A DNA stretch of 64,000 bases from Candidatus Cryptobacteroides intestinigallinarum (GCA_017694785.1 JADIMK010000068.1:1-64000); one strand, 5' to 3'. Shown: positions 45,079 to 55,180, counted from the first letter of the stretch. Notes: generated by a model not told the origin, from the letters alone. Program-made: numbers and translations.

Positions 45079-46393
45079 CAGAATATTCTTTTTGTGCCTC
45101 AGCTTCATATGCGGAGTTGTGTCCTATGGACAGACCAATGGTGCGTATGGTTCATTTTCACCATATTCGATATATGGTATCGGTAATCTTCAGAAAGAGG
45201 GCACTGCGTATAACAGGAGCATGGGTGGCGTCGGTATAGCCAACCGCAGCAAACGGTTCATAAACATAATGAATCCGGCATCCATAACTGCGAGGGATTC
45301 GCTTTCGTTCATGGCTGATTTCGGCCTTTCCGAGACCAATACGGTATACAGGCAGAATCTGGGAGGGTCAATGCTGACATCCGGCAACAATACTTTCAAT
45401 ATCCACGACTTCATAATAAGCTTCCCGATATACAGGTCATCAGCCTTCATGGTCGGGATTACTCCGTTCAGTGATGTCGGCTACCGGTATTCATCGACTG
45501 TGACGGACCAGGACATAATAGGCAATACCGGTAACATTTCCCGCAGCAATTATGGCGAAGGAAGCATATATCAGGTATTTGCAGCTGGTGCGGTGACATT
45601 CTGGAGAAGACTTTCCATAGGAGCAGAAGCCATATACTACTTCGGCTCGATAGACAAGGTGTACAACATGAATTTCACAGATGATTCCTACAGGTCTGTG
45701 AACAACGGATACAACCTTTTGCTCAGAGGTATTACGGGAAAGTTCGGAATACAGTACGAGCAGCCTCTCGGAAACAGTATTTCCCTTACTGTGGGAGCTA
45801 CCTACAGGCTCAGGACCAATGTAAAGGGACGTCTGACCGATTACAGCTATGCAAATACATCTGAGACAACTGATACACTCAAGAACAATGTCAACCTCCT
45901 TGATCCTGCTGATGGTATAAGATTTGGAGATGAACTCGGTGTGGGAATATCGCTCAAGGGTGGAGACAAATGGAGCGCCGAAGTGAACTATCTGATGTCA
46001 GACTGGAGAAAATCAGGAATGTCCGGTATGGATGGCTTCTCTGCGAACGGTACATCTGTATTCACTTCAACTGTCTCTCATTCAATAAGGGGCGGATTTG
46101 AAATAGTCCCGAACAGAAATGACATCAGGTACTATCTGAAACGTTGTGCCTACCGGGCAGGAGTGTATTATGACACTTCATATTATCTGTTTGACGGAAA
46201 TATGGTCAACTCTCTTGGCATTACACTTGGAGTGACACTTCCTGTATTCAGGTGGTATAACGGCATTACTCTCGGAGTCGATTTCGGCCAGAGGGGAAGC
46301 CTGAGGAACAACATGGTCAGGGAAAGATATGTTTCATTTGCCATAGGTTTCAACATACACGACCTCTGGTTCCAGAAACCACGATATAATTAA
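45062..46393 (+). CDS. outer-membrane beta-barrel protein (FadL/OmpP1-like)
   Basis: Protein of 443 aa with a signal peptide (FICGVVSYGQ) and a chain of amphipathic beta strands ending in an aromatic-rich strand (FAIGFNIHDLWFQKPRYN). The N-terminal SPYSIYGIGNLQKEGTAYNR and MGGVGIANRS.. INIMNPAS segments resemble FadL-type hydrophobic-substrate channels and the conserved barrel encoded next to coaX in Bacteroidales. Starts inside the coaX end (17-base overlap). Substrate unknown. Confidence 0.82.
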   Translation: MSKIYSRIFFLCLSFICGVVSYGQTNGAYGSFSPYSIYGIGNLQKEGTAYNRSMGGVGIANRSKRFINIMNPASITARDSLSFMADFGLSETNTVYRQNLGGSMLTSGNNTFNIHDFIISFPIYRSSAFMVGITPFSDVGYRYSSTVTDQDIIGNTGNISRSNYGEGSIYQVFAAGAVTFWRRLSIGAEAIYYFGSIDKVYNMNFTDDSYRSVNNGYNLLLRGITGKFGIQYEQPLGNSISLTVGATYRLRTNVKGRLTDYSYANTSETTDTLKNNVNLLDPADGIRFGDELGVGISLKGGDKWSAEVNYLMSDWRKSGMSGMDGFSANGTSVFTSTVSHSIRGGFEIVPNRNDIRYYLKRCAYRAGVYYDTSYYLFDGNMVNSLGITLGVTLPVFRWYNGITLGVDFGQRGSLRNNMVRERYVSFAIGFNIHDLWFQKPRYN

Positions 46394-46412
46394 TTGAATT
46401 AAAACTATAATT

Positions 46413-47735
46413 ATGAAGAAATTACTTTTTACTTTGGCAGCTTTGCTGATTGCCGGCAGCTTTTCAATGTCAGCTCAGGGAAAGTATGGCCCTGACAGTG
46501 CTGAATGTATCAAATACCTTTCCTATTACAAGGAGTATTTCAAACAGAAAAGCTATGATTCAGCTCTGCCTAACTGGAGGAAGGCATATACTCTCTGTCC
46601 TCCTACAGCCAGCCAGACTATGCTCATCGACGGTACTACTCTAATGAGATATCTCATAGGAAAGAATGCCCAGAATACTGTATACAGGAATGCCCTTATC
46701 GATACTCTTCTCAGCATACATGATACACGTGCACAGTACTATTCAAAATATGCTGTGACTGCCATGAACAACAAGGGTACAGATATCATCAATTACCTGA
46801 AAGACAATCCTAAGGAGCAGTATGAAGGTTTCAAGGAAGTCATAGCTGCAAACGAGGAGCAGACAAAGCCGAATATCCTTCTTTTCATGATCAATACCGC
46901 AGTATCACTCTATCAGGACGGTCTCCTGGACGGTGATGCAGTGCTCAACGACTATGAGGAAGTGCTTGCCCTCATGTCAAAGATGAAGCCGTCAAATGAT
47001 ATTGAGAAACAGCAGAATGAAAAGGTAAAGAAAGATATCGAGAGCCTGTTCATTTCCAGCAAGATAGCTGACTGCGACAAGCTTATCTCACTCTTTACCC
47101 CTAGATTCGAGGCTAATCCGGATGACCTTGAGACTGTAAGCAGCATCGTCATGATGATGGGATCGACTGAAGGATGTACTGACAATGACCTCTTCCTCAA
47201 GGCAGCAACCAAGATGCATCAGCTCAATCCTTCATATACTACAGCATACTTCCTGTACAAGCTTTATAACTCAAAGGGAGACATTGATTCAGCAATCAAG
47301 TATATGGAAGAAGCCATAGCATCTCCTGAGTCAGACAATCTTACTGATGCAGAATACTATTATGAGCTTGCTACAGCATGCTTCAAGGCAGGAAACAATG
47401 CCAAGGCCTTCAAGTCTGCCCTTGATGCCATTGATCTTGATCCTTCATTTGCCGGTAAATCCTATATGCTCATCGGAACAATCTGGGGCTCTCAGGTATG
47501 TCCTGGCAACGAGATCGACAAGAGGGCACCATATTGGGTAGCAGTGGATTACCTTATAAAGGCACGCAATGCTGATCCTTCGCTCGCAGAAGAGGCAAAC
47601 AAGCTCATTGCACAGTACAGTTCATTTTTCCCTCAGACTGCTGAAGCATTCATGTACAACATCACAGACGGTGATTCGTATACTGTTTCCTGCGGTGGCA
47701 TGAGAGCTCTTACAACAGTGAGGACACAGGAATAG
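46413..47735 (+). CDS. periplasmic TPR protein
   Basis: Protein of 440 aa with a signal peptide (LLIAGSFSMSAQG) and TPR-like helix pairs throughout (FKQKSYDSALPNWRKAYTLC, LYNSKGDIDSAIKYMEEAIA, ELATACFKAGNNAKAFKSAL). Seems a scaffold; no catalytic motif. Starts 19 bases after the barrel gene and ends 3 bases before lptC, so it belongs to the coaX-lptC-ppiD run, which suggests an envelope-assembly role (inference). Confidence 0.82.
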   Translation: MKKLLFTLAALLIAGSFSMSAQGKYGPDSAECIKYLSYYKEYFKQKSYDSALPNWRKAYTLCPPTASQTMLIDGTTLMRYLIGKNAQNTVYRNALIDTLLSIHDTRAQYYSKYAVTAMNNKGTDIINYLKDNPKEQYEGFKEVIAANEEQTKPNILLFMINTAVSLYQDGLLDGDAVLNDYEEVLALMSKMKPSNDIEKQQNEKVKKDIESLFISSKIADCDKLISLFTPRFEANPDDLETVSSIVMMMGSTEGCTDNDLFLKAATKMHQLNPSYTTAYFLYKLYNSKGDIDSAIKYMEEAIASPESDNLTDAEYYYELATACFKAGNNAKAFKSALDAIDLDPSFAGKSYMLIGTIWGSQVCPGNEIDKRAPYWVAVDYLIKARNADPSLAEEANKLIAQYSSFFPQTAEAFMYNITDGDSYTVSCGGMRALTTVRTQE

Positions 47736-47738
47736 GTT

Positions 47739-48368
47739 TTGACTAGAATATCACATATTGCAACAACGGCAGCAACCGCATTTGCGGTTGCTTTCGTTGT
47801 ATATTCATGCAAGAGCAATCTGGGTGTAGCGGATTCGATAGATATTGATGAAACACCTGTCCAGACTGTGGATGACATGTTTGTCGTCCAGTCTGAAAAC
47901 GGTATCCTCCAGATGAGGATGGAAGCTAAGCTTATGGAAAGGTACGACAGGGATACCATGTCTTATGAGCTGTTTCCGGAAGGTTTTGCGGTGTACGGAT
48001 ACAATGAGGAGGGACTACTGGAGACGGAAATCACTTCTGACAATGCCAAGCACGAGAAATTTGAGGATGACGACAGGGAGACATGGCAGGCATTCGGCAA
48101 TGTCGTGGTGAAGAACATCATAAAGAAGGAAGTGATGGAGACGGATACCCTTTACTGGGACAGGAAGAACGGCAAGATATATACAGACTGCTATGTCAGG
48201 ATGTATTCACCGGACGGCCTTATCCAGGGGTATGGAATGGAATCAGATGAAAGGGCAAGGAACACGGTAATACTTAAAGTGTTTGACAATTTTGCCGTTG
48301 TCGTGCAGGATTCGACGGAAACCGACGTTGATACTGTGAATTTTATAGGTCCCATACTAAAAAAATAG
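47739..48368 (+). CDS. lptC: LPS export protein LptC
   Basis: Periplasmic component of the Lpt bridge (209 aa). Short N-terminal helix ending FVVYSCKSN: a lipobox-like Cys24, as in Bacteroidota LptC lipoproteins. The beta-jellyroll is covered by LQMRMEAKLMERYD, GLLETEITSDNAKHEKFEDD, WQAFGNVVVKNIIKKEVMET, LYWDRKNGKIYTDCYVRMYS. A TTG start is needed; no ATG precedes the signal segment. Three bases after the TPR gene. lptE is elsewhere in the window. Confidence 0.88.
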   Translation: MTRISHIATTAATAFAVAFVVYSCKSNLGVADSIDIDETPVQTVDDMFVVQSENGILQMRMEAKLMERYDRDTMSYELFPEGFAVYGYNEEGLLETEITSDNAKHEKFEDDDRETWQAFGNVVVKNIIKKEVMETDTLYWDRKNGKIYTDCYVRMYSPDGLIQGYGMESDERARNTVILKVFDNFAVVVQDSTETDVDTVNFIGPILKK

Positions 48369-48443
48369 TGAGTATTTGCCGGAAAATTATTATCTTCGCA
48401 GCCCATATTGAATCAGTAAAAAACAATAAATCAGATAAAGAAG

Positions 48444-50540
48444 ATGGCGGTTCTTGAAAAAATACGCGTGAAGCTCGGTGTGTTCATCACCGTGGTCATT
48501 GCAATTGCGTTGCTGTCGTTTATAATCGATCCTACGACCCTCGAGGCCGTATCAAATTCAATGTCATCAAAATATGATGTCGGAAGCATAAACGGCAAGA
48601 ATATTTCGTACCAGGATTTTGAGAAAGACATTGAGTATTTCACGAATCTCAATGAGATGATGACTGGCTCCTCAGTTCATTCAGAGCAGCAGATAGAGTC
48701 CATCAGGAATGCAGCATGGCAGTCTCTGATCGACAAGTATCTCTTCGTAAGGAATGCGAAGGATGCAGGTCTTGCTGTCGGTGATGCTGAAATGCTGGCC
48801 CTGACTACAGGTGACATGGTGTCTCCTCTCATTTCCCAGGATCCGGCTTTCTTTGATGAAAGCGGCAGCTTCTCCAAGGATAAGTTCGTACAGCTGGTGC
48901 AGCAGAGGCACAATGATGCTTCAGGAAGCATAAGCATGTACATAGAATATCTCCAGAACAGCATCTACAACCAGCAGTTCTATGCCAAGTATGGTTCTCT
49001 CTTCACTCAGAGCAATTTCGTGAATCCTCTGATGCTTTCAAGGCAGATAGATGAGAACAACAATACGACAGATGTCGAGTTTGTCATGGTGCCTTACGGT
49101 TTCCAGACTGATTCAACCATCGTAGTATCTGACAGTGAGATCAGGTCATATTACAAGGCTCACAAGGACATGTACCGCCAGAATGCCAGCCGTGACATCG
49201 AGTATGTTGTCTTTGAGGTTGTTCCTTCTGAGGACGATATCAATGCTGCAAACGAGGAGGTTCTCAAGGTATATGATGAATTTGCAGCTACTGGCAAGGA
49301 CGACATGAAGGGATTCCTTCTCAGAAATTCCGACAGGCCTTATTCAGAATACTATTACAGACCAGGTGAACTTACTTCATTGTCAAAGGAAGTGAACGAC
49401 TTCGTATTCAATGAAGGTGAAGGTACCTCGAAGATATTCAGGAAAGACAATGTTTTCTATGTTGCTAAGGTCCTTGACACAAGGATGGTCCCTGACTCAG
49501 TGTTTGTAAGACATATACTTCTCCAGGGTGAGCAGGAAGCTCTTGCCGACAGCCTTGTGACTGTACTCAACAGCGGACAGGAATCATTTGCAAACGTTGC
49601 TGCAATGTATTCAGCTGACCAGAATCCGAATGTTGCTGAAAGGGGAGACATCGGCTGGATGACCCAGACTTATATGATCCCTGGCATGGAGTCAGTGATG
49701 ACTGCACCTGTAGGTAAGATCTTCACGATAGACACTCAGTATGGAAAGCATATAGTTGAAGTTACACGCAGGACTGAACCGCTTCTTAAGAAGCAGGTAG
49801 CCATACTTGAAAAGACAGCCCTTGCAAGCAAGGAGACATTCAATACATACTATTCACAGGCAAATGACCTTGCAGTCAAGTCAAACGGAAAATATGAGGA
49901 TTATCTGAAAGCTGTCCAGGAAGGTGGTCTTTATTCACATCCTGTAAACAGAATGGCTGAAGGAACTGACCGTTTCGGTGCAATTGACGGTGCTAGGGAA
50001 GTTTCAAGATGGGCCTTTGATGCCAAGAAAGGCAAGGTTTCAGAAATCATAACCGTCAACAACAACTACTTCTTCATTGTAGCTTTGAAGGGTATCCACA
50101 AGGAAGGTTATGCTACTGTAGAAGAGGTTGCACCTTCAATCAGGAATATCCTCTACAGGGAGAAGCTCGGAGAGAAGAAGGCGGCTGAAATAGCTGAAAA
50201 GATCAAAGGTCTTGACAATATGCAGTCTATAGCTGATACACTCGGTACTACAGTAAGCACAAAGGACAATATAACCTTCGCTTCACTTACTTCACAGGGA
50301 CTTGATCCTAAGTTCATCGGAGCAGTCTCTGTTGCAGAAGTCGACAAGATCTGCGGTCCTCTTGCAGGCAATATAGGTGTCTATGTATATAAGGTTACTG
50401 CACACGATACAGGCTCCTTCTATACAGAAGATGATGCAAAGACAAGAGACAGCCAGATGTCTCAGTACAGTCTCCAGATGCTTGTTCCTGTCATGATGCA
50501 GGATGCTGATGTGAAAGACAACAGAGTACGTTTCTATTAG
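48444..50540 (+). CDS. PpiD/SurA-type periplasmic chaperone
   Basis: Membrane-anchored peptidyl-prolyl isomerase/chaperone for exported proteins (698 aa). One N-terminal helix (LGVFITVVIAIALLSFIID, about 10-28) leads to the SurA_N-like domain (QDFEKDIEYFTNLNEMM). A parvulin domain at about 350-440 includes FVRHILLQGEQEALADSLV, NPNVAERGDIGWMTQTYMIP and YGKHIVEVTRR. A second, degenerate parvulin-like region follows. Ends the rightward coaX run at a strong terminator. Confidence 0.9.
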   Translation: MAVLEKIRVKLGVFITVVIAIALLSFIIDPTTLEAVSNSMSSKYDVGSINGKNISYQDFEKDIEYFTNLNEMMTGSSVHSEQQIESIRNAAWQSLIDKYLFVRNAKDAGLAVGDAEMLALTTGDMVSPLISQDPAFFDESGSFSKDKFVQLVQQRHNDASGSISMYIEYLQNSIYNQQFYAKYGSLFTQSNFVNPLMLSRQIDENNNTTDVEFVMVPYGFQTDSTIVVSDSEIRSYYKAHKDMYRQNASRDIEYVVFEVVPSEDDINAANEEVLKVYDEFAATGKDDMKGFLLRNSDRPYSEYYYRPGELTSLSKEVNDFVFNEGEGTSKIFRKDNVFYVAKVLDTRMVPDSVFVRHILLQGEQEALADSLVTVLNSGQESFANVAAMYSADQNPNVAERGDIGWMTQTYMIPGMESVMTAPVGKIFTIDTQYGKHIVEVTRRTEPLLKKQVAILEKTALASKETFNTYYSQANDLAVKSNGKYEDYLKAVQEGGLYSHPVNRMAEGTDRFGAIDGAREVSRWAFDAKKGKVSEIITVNNNYFFIVALKGIHKEGYATVEEVAPSIRNILYREKLGEKKAAEIAEKIKGLDNMQSIADTLGTTVSTKDNITFASLTSQGLDPKFIGAVSVAEVDKICGPLAGNIGVYVYKVTAHDTGSFYTEDDAKTRDSQMSQYSLQMLVPVMMQDADVKDNRVRFY

Positions 50541-50570
50541 CATAAATCCATCTTTTACAGATATTTCAAG

Positions 50571-50606
50571 CAAGGCTTCCCGGGTCTCCGGGAGGCCTTG
50601 TTTTTT
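50571..50606 (+). terminator. terminator of the coaX-ppiD run
   Basis: Arms CAAGGCTTCCCGG (50571-50583) and CCGGGAGGCCTTG (50588-50600) pair with one G-U, loop GTCT, then six Ts. Confidence 0.92.
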
Positions 50607-50645
50607 ATTGTGATGTCGCCGGCAAGATAGCTGTACCATGATATG

Positions 50646-50673
50646 AAAAAGCCGGCCCGGGATTCGGGTCGGC
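50646..50673 (-). terminator. terminator of ychF
   Basis: Minus-strand stem GCCGACCCG / CGGGCCGGC (50665-50673 and 50651-50659) followed by five Ts. Confidence 0.85.
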
Positions 50674-50713
50674 CTGTCGATATCAATGGGGAATCTGCCT
50701 TTGGATCCTGTCA

Positions 50714-51817
50714 TCAGACATTGAAGAGGAAGTGCATGATGTCACCGTCCTGGACAACATAGTCCTTTCCCTCGATATAAAGCTTTCCTGCGGCCCTGCA
50801 GGCAGCTTCAGACTTCATCTCGACAAAGTCATCATACTTTATGACTTCTGCCCGTATAAAGCCTTTTTCGAAGTCTGTGTGGATTACTCCGGCAGCTTTC
50901 GGAGCCTTGTCTCCTTTGTTGATGGTCCATGCACGGCATTCATCTGCACCGGCTGTGAAGAACGTCTGCAGATTGAGGAGGGAATAGGCTTTCTGTATGA
51001 GCCTTACGACACCTGACTCTTCCAGCCCCATCTCCTCAAGGAACATCTGGCGCTCTTCATAAGTCTCAAGCTCGGCAATGTCAGACTCGATCTTCGCTGC
51101 TATGACAAGTATCTCGGCATTCTCATCCTTTACTGCCTCACGTACTCTATCTACATAGGTATTTCCATGGGCTGCAGACGCTTCGTCAACATTGCAGACA
51201 TACATCACCGGCTTGTTGGTGATGAGGAACAGATCCTTTGCAAGAAGCTGTTCTTCAGGTGTCTCCAGCTGGACTGTGCGGCATGATTTTCCTTCAAGCA
51301 AAGCTTCCTTGTAGCGGAGAAGGAGTTCGCAAAGTTTCTTCGCGTTCTTGTCTCCTCCGGCCTGAGCCTGTTTCTGTACTTTTGCAAGCCTGTTTTCAAC
51401 AGTCTCAAGGTCCTTCAGCTGTAGTTCCATATCTATGACTTCCTTGTCTCTGACAGGATCTACGCTTCCGTCCACATGCACAATATTAGGATCATCGAAG
51501 CATCTCAGCACGTGGAGTATGGCATCTGTTTCACGTATGTTTGCAAGAAACTGGTTGCCGAGTCCTTCTCCTTTGCTGGCACCTTTGACGAGACCTGCGA
51601 TATCTACTATCTCAACTGTAGCCGGTACGACTCTCTTCGGATTGCAGAGCTTCTCCAGTACTTCAAGACGTTTGTCCGGTACGATCGTGGATCCGATGTT
51701 AGGTTCTATTGTACAGAAAGGGAAATTGGCGCTCTGTGCCTTCCCTGAGCTGATGCAGTTGAAAAGAGTGGATTTTCCCACATTGGGCAGTCCCACTATT
51801 CCACATTTCAGTGACAT
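50714..51817 (-). CDS. ychF: redox-regulated ATPase/GTPase YchF
   Basis: Obg-family P-loop protein that prefers ATP and binds ribosomes (367 aa). Walker A GLPNVGKSTLFNCI, switch region IVDIAGLVKGASKGEGLGNQFL, a coiled-coil insertion, and the C-terminal TGS domain (LQTFFTAGADECRAWTINKG, ending YIEGKDYVVQDGDIMHFLFN). Family length normal. Own promoter and terminator. Confidence 0.96.
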   Translation of the reverse strand: MSLKCGIVGLPNVGKSTLFNCISSGKAQSANFPFCTIEPNIGSTIVPDKRLEVLEKLCNPKRVVPATVEIVDIAGLVKGASKGEGLGNQFLANIRETDAILHVLRCFDDPNIVHVDGSVDPVRDKEVIDMELQLKDLETVENRLAKVQKQAQAGGDKNAKKLCELLLRYKEALLEGKSCRTVQLETPEEQLLAKDLFLITNKPVMYVCNVDEASAAHGNTYVDRVREAVKDENAEILVIAAKIESDIAELETYEERQMFLEEMGLEESGVVRLIQKAYSLLNLQTFFTAGADECRAWTINKGDKAPKAAGVIHTDFEKGFIRAEVIKYDDFVEMKSEAACRAAGKLYIEGKDYVVQDGDIMHFLFNV

Positions 51818-51851
51818 GTGATATTGATTTTAAAAATTTCTACAAGAGCGG

Positions 51852-51859
51852 CAAAGTTA
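51852..51859 (-). promoter_or_regulatory. -7 box of ychF
   Basis: Minus strand TAACTTTG, 34 bases before the ychF ATG. Confidence 0.5.
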
Positions 51860-51984
51860 CTAATTATTCGCCCATTTCGCCACATTTTTCTTTTTTTGGC
51901 GACTATTTCTGATCTGCATTGCCAGATTTGTATGTTCATAGTCAAGACAGTAGTCCGGTCCGGACAATAACAGAGGAATTCAAT

Positions 51985-53085
51985 ATGGTGAGATTTCCGG
52001 TCCATATTTCATGCAGATCTGCAGTAATGTTGTCTCTTTGTGCTGCAGTGTGTATTTTAGTATCATTCCATGGATGTTACGGATATGCAAGGAATGGCTA
52101 TCTGCAGCATTCATCCTATCAGGATTCCACACATCATGTGCTTGTGATGTTCTGGAATCTGGAGAATTTTTTTGACTGGAGGGACGGAGGATACAGCGCT
52201 TCAGACAATGAGTTTTCTTCCTATGGGCAGAGGCATTGGACAAAGGGACGTTTCTATGCCAAGTGCGATGCGGTTGCGAAATCACTCATGTGGACAGAAG
52301 GGGAGTACGGCAGGATACCTGATGTGATAGGAGTGGCTGAAGTGGAGAACCGTCTTGTGCTGGAGGCTCTGCTCGGAAGCACTTCATTGAGGAAATACGG
52401 CTATGCTATAGTCCATCACGACTCTCCTGATTCCAGAGGAATCGATGTTGCCCTGCTATATAGGAAAGATGTGTTCTCACTTGCAGGGGAGAGGCCGGTA
52501 AAGGTATCGGGAACCCCTGCATTCTCTACCCGAGACATACTGTATGTGTGTCTTGAACCTGCTGCAGGAGGCCGGCCTGTCCATTTCCTTGTAAACCATC
52601 ATCCTTCAAAATATGGTGGAGAAGAGGTATCTGTACCGCGCAGAAGGGTTGCTGTGGAGACAATGCTGTCGGTTTGTGATTCTGTGTACAGGACTGGGCC
52701 GGGACCGCATGATATAATCTGCATGGGTGATTTCAATGATACTCCAGACAATCCTCTGCTGGATTTTGGAGACGGTCATCCCGGAAGCGGAGACCTTGTG
52801 AATATGGCTGTGCATCTTTCAGAAAGAGGTGAGGGTACTATCCGCTATCAGGGCAGACGGGAGATGATAGATATGTTCATAGTCAGCCCTGGCGTCGCAT
52901 CCAGGTCCGAGATGGAGGTCTTGCACATTCCTTTTCTTACAGTGCCTGACAATGCTCATCCGGGAGACAAGCCTTTCCGTACGTATTCAGGTCCTGCATA
53001 TATCGGGGGTGTAAGCGACCATTGTCCGATACTTTTGAAAATAAAGGTTGTTTTATCGGATGATATTGGTATATTTGGAAGATGA
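51985..53085 (+). CDS. secreted endonuclease/exonuclease/phosphatase-fold protein
   Basis: EEP-superfamily enzyme (366 aa) distinct from the one at 19 kb. Hydrophobic signal (MLSLCAAVCILVSFHG). Catalytic marks: VMFWNLENFFD (Asn), GVAEVENR (metal Glu), FLVNHHPSKYGG (His), ICMGDFNDTPDNPL (Asp/Asn), and GGVSDHCPILLKI (Asp-His). Substrate not determinable; the FWNLENFFD type is often annotated as endonuclease. Start at ATG 51985 gives a sensible signal peptide; the frame is open 22 codons further. Confidence 0.87.
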   Translation: MVRFPVHISCRSAVMLSLCAAVCILVSFHGCYGYARNGYLQHSSYQDSTHHVLVMFWNLENFFDWRDGGYSASDNEFSSYGQRHWTKGRFYAKCDAVAKSLMWTEGEYGRIPDVIGVAEVENRLVLEALLGSTSLRKYGYAIVHHDSPDSRGIDVALLYRKDVFSLAGERPVKVSGTPAFSTRDILYVCLEPAAGGRPVHFLVNHHPSKYGGEEVSVPRRRVAVETMLSVCDSVYRTGPGPHDIICMGDFNDTPDNPLLDFGDGHPGSGDLVNMAVHLSERGEGTIRYQGRREMIDMFIVSPGVASRSEMEVLHIPFLTVPDNAHPGDKPFRTYSGPAYIGGVSDHCPILLKIKVVLSDDIGIFGR

Positions 53086-53145
53086 ACTGCATGATTTGAC
53101 ACCTGTCAGACAAGATTTGACTGAACTATAAAACCTTATAATAAA

Positions 53146-54291
53146 ATGAAATCCAGGATATCTGAAAAATTCAGGACTCTTTTTGGCCACGACGGCGAAT
53201 TCTTCGCGTCAGCAGGCAGAATAAATCTAATTGGTGAACATACTGACTATAACGGGGGCTTTGTATTCCCGGGAGCGATAGACAAGGGGATCATGGCTGA
53301 GATAGAACTCAACGGCACGTCAAAGGTGTGTGCTTACTCCCTTGACCTGGACGAATGTGTAGAGTTCGGGCTCGAAGAGGAGGATTTGCCTCAGCAGAGC
53401 TGGGCAAGATATGTGTTCGGAGTGTGCCGTGAGATCATCAAGAGAGGCGGCAGGATAGGCGGCTTCAACACTGTCTTTGCGGGCGATGTTCCTCTCGGAG
53501 CCGGAATGTCGTCTTCCGCTGCCCTTGAAAGCACGTTTGCCTTTGCACTCAACTATCTCTTCAATCTCGGCATAGACAAATTCGAGCTTGCGAGGATAGG
53601 TCAGTCGACAGAGCACAACTACTGCGGCGTCAACTGCGGAATAATGGACCAGTTCGCATCAATCTTCGGCAAGAAAGGCAATCTCATGAGGCTTGACTGC
53701 AAGACTATGGAATACAAGTATTATCCTTTTGATCCGAAAGGATATAAGCTTGTCCTGCTTGACTCAGTCGTAAAGCATGAGCTTGCTTCCTCAGCCTATA
53801 ACAAACGTCGCCAGTCATGTGAGAATGCTGTGGCTGCGATAAAGAAGAACCATCCTGAGGTAGAATACCTGAGGGATGCCGACATGAAGGCTCTGCAGGA
53901 AGTCAAAGGAGTGATTTCCGATGAAGACTACATGAGGGCAGAATATGTGATAGAGGAGATCCAGAGGGTGCTTGATGTCTGTGATGCACTTGAGAAAGGT
54001 GATTATGAGACTGTCGGACAGAAGATGTACGAGACACACTATGGCATGAGCAAGCTTTATGAGGTAAGCTGCGAAGAGCTTGATTTCCTCAATGACGTGG
54101 CAAAGGAATGCGGTGTCACCGGCTCACGTGTCATGGGCGGAGGCTTCGGCGGATGTACCATCAACCTCGTGAAGGACGGTCTCTACGACCATTTCATCGC
54201 AGAAGCCGTGTCAAGGTTCAAGGAAAGGTTCGGTCATGAGCCTAAGGTCTACGATGTAGTGATAAGCGACGGAGCCAGGAAGCTTGAGTAA
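53146..54291 (+). CDS. galK: galactokinase
   Basis: GHMP kinase that phosphorylates alpha-D-galactose at C1, the entry of the Leloir pathway (381 aa). Galactokinase signature GRINLIGEHTDYNGGFVFPG, ATP loop PLGAGMSSSAALES, the catalytic Asp segment CGIMDQFASIFG, and motif 3 RVMGGGFGGCTINLV. galM is 6.5 kb downstream on the same strand, not in operon. galT and galE are not seen. Confidence 0.96.
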   Translation: MKSRISEKFRTLFGHDGEFFASAGRINLIGEHTDYNGGFVFPGAIDKGIMAEIELNGTSKVCAYSLDLDECVEFGLEEEDLPQQSWARYVFGVCREIIKRGGRIGGFNTVFAGDVPLGAGMSSSAALESTFAFALNYLFNLGIDKFELARIGQSTEHNYCGVNCGIMDQFASIFGKKGNLMRLDCKTMEYKYYPFDPKGYKLVLLDSVVKHELASSAYNKRRQSCENAVAAIKKNHPEVEYLRDADMKALQEVKGVISDEDYMRAEYVIEEIQRVLDVCDALEKGDYETVGQKMYETHYGMSKLYEVSCEELDFLNDVAKECGVTGSRVMGGGFGGCTINLVKDGLYDHFIAEAVSRFKERFGHEPKVYDVVISDGARKLE

Positions 54292-54340
54292 TCTTCCCGG
54301 CATGATGCTTCAATAAGCCGTACGAACGGTCCTCAGGGAC

Positions 54341-55006
54341 CTATCCGATATGAGATGCAAGCCAGGTGGAGTCGATCTGTTCGAATCCTTCGCCTGGCTT
54401 TATCCGTGGATTGCGCTGCATGATTCCTTCGCAGTCTTCGTAGACATTGTATCCGATGCCTACGGCCTGCATCTTGCCTTCGGAAGGGTACATGAATGTG
54501 ATGGTCCTGTCTCCGTCCTGGCCATCCAAAGAAAGAAAATGGAACGTGGAAGAGGCTATTGCCGCAGCCTTTTCCTTGTCAGGAGTCTTTGACACGATCT
54601 CCATCCGGGTGACGTACTTGCATATCTCTATCACCGCGTCATCAAGTCCGGCATCGAATATGAGTACCTTTTCCATCAGAGAGCCAGTGTCCTTTACCTT
54701 CCTGAGCCTGTAGTCTCCTATGGCCTTTGCGTGGAGGGTAATGGAGTTCATCTGGGTCTCTGATATCTCTATGCCGTCAGGCAGGAGCCAGATCATGACC
54801 TTTTCGGCAGGATCATGGTAAAGGGTATCGTATTTTGCAAGGTTGTTCTGTCCGCAGGACGGACATTTCCACAGGAAGAGGGATCCGTCCTTTACCTTGT
54901 CCTTAAGCTCAGGATTCTCAGATACGTTTATGCTTCTGTAGACAGTTATTTCATTCTTGTTCCCGCATCTTGAGCATGCGGCTTCAGCTTTTCTTATTAT
55001 AGACAT
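54341..55006 (-). CDS. CpXC-domain protein
   Basis: Protein of 221 aa with two Cys pairs near the N terminus (ACSRCGNKNE and KCPSCGQNN), the CpXC putative zinc-binding domain. The rest is a conserved alpha/beta region (EKVMIWLLPDGIEISETQ and IGYNVYEDCEGIMQRNPRIK) without known motif. Cytoplasmic; function unknown. ATG at 55006 is chosen, because the promoter -7 box at 55028-55035 overlaps the ATG at 55030. Confidence 0.8.
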   Translation of the reverse strand: MSIIRKAEAACSRCGNKNEITVYRSINVSENPELKDKVKDGSLFLWKCPSCGQNNLAKYDTLYHDPAEKVMIWLLPDGIEISETQMNSITLHAKAIGDYRLRKVKDTGSLMEKVLIFDAGLDDAVIEICKYVTRMEIVSKTPDKEKAAAIASSTFHFLSLDGQDGDRTITFMYPSEGKMQAVGIGYNVYEDCEGIMQRNPRIKPGEGFEQIDSTWLASHIG

Positions 55007-55027
55007 ATCATTTCTGGTTTCGGTTGC

Positions 55028-55035
55028 CAAATATA
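55028..55035 (-). promoter_or_regulatory. -7 box of the CpXC gene
   Basis: Minus strand TATATTTG, 21 bases before the ATG at 55006; decides between two in-frame starts. Confidence 0.5.
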
Positions 55036-55086
55036 GGAAACAGTTTTGGATTTATTGTGATTTTGCGTCCGGACAGGTCCTGAGGA

Positions 55087-55118
55087 TTTGGAATAATTAT
55101 AAATAGCGGCTATATTTG
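55087..55118 (+). promoter_or_regulatory. promoter of the YeiH-type transporter gene
   Basis: TTTG (55087-55090), 20-base spacer, TATATTTG (55111-55118), a full match to the Bacteroidota promoter. Leader about 60 bases. Confidence 0.78.
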
Positions 55119-55180
55119 TCCGTTTCGCGTCCTCAGAAGCAGGATGTCAAGTGTACTTTAAACCCAAACATATCCTAAAA

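Noticed and set aside
54328..54341. Hairpin GGTCC-TCAG-GGACC between galK and the CpXC gene as terminator
   Set aside because: Only 5 bp and no T-tract on either strand.
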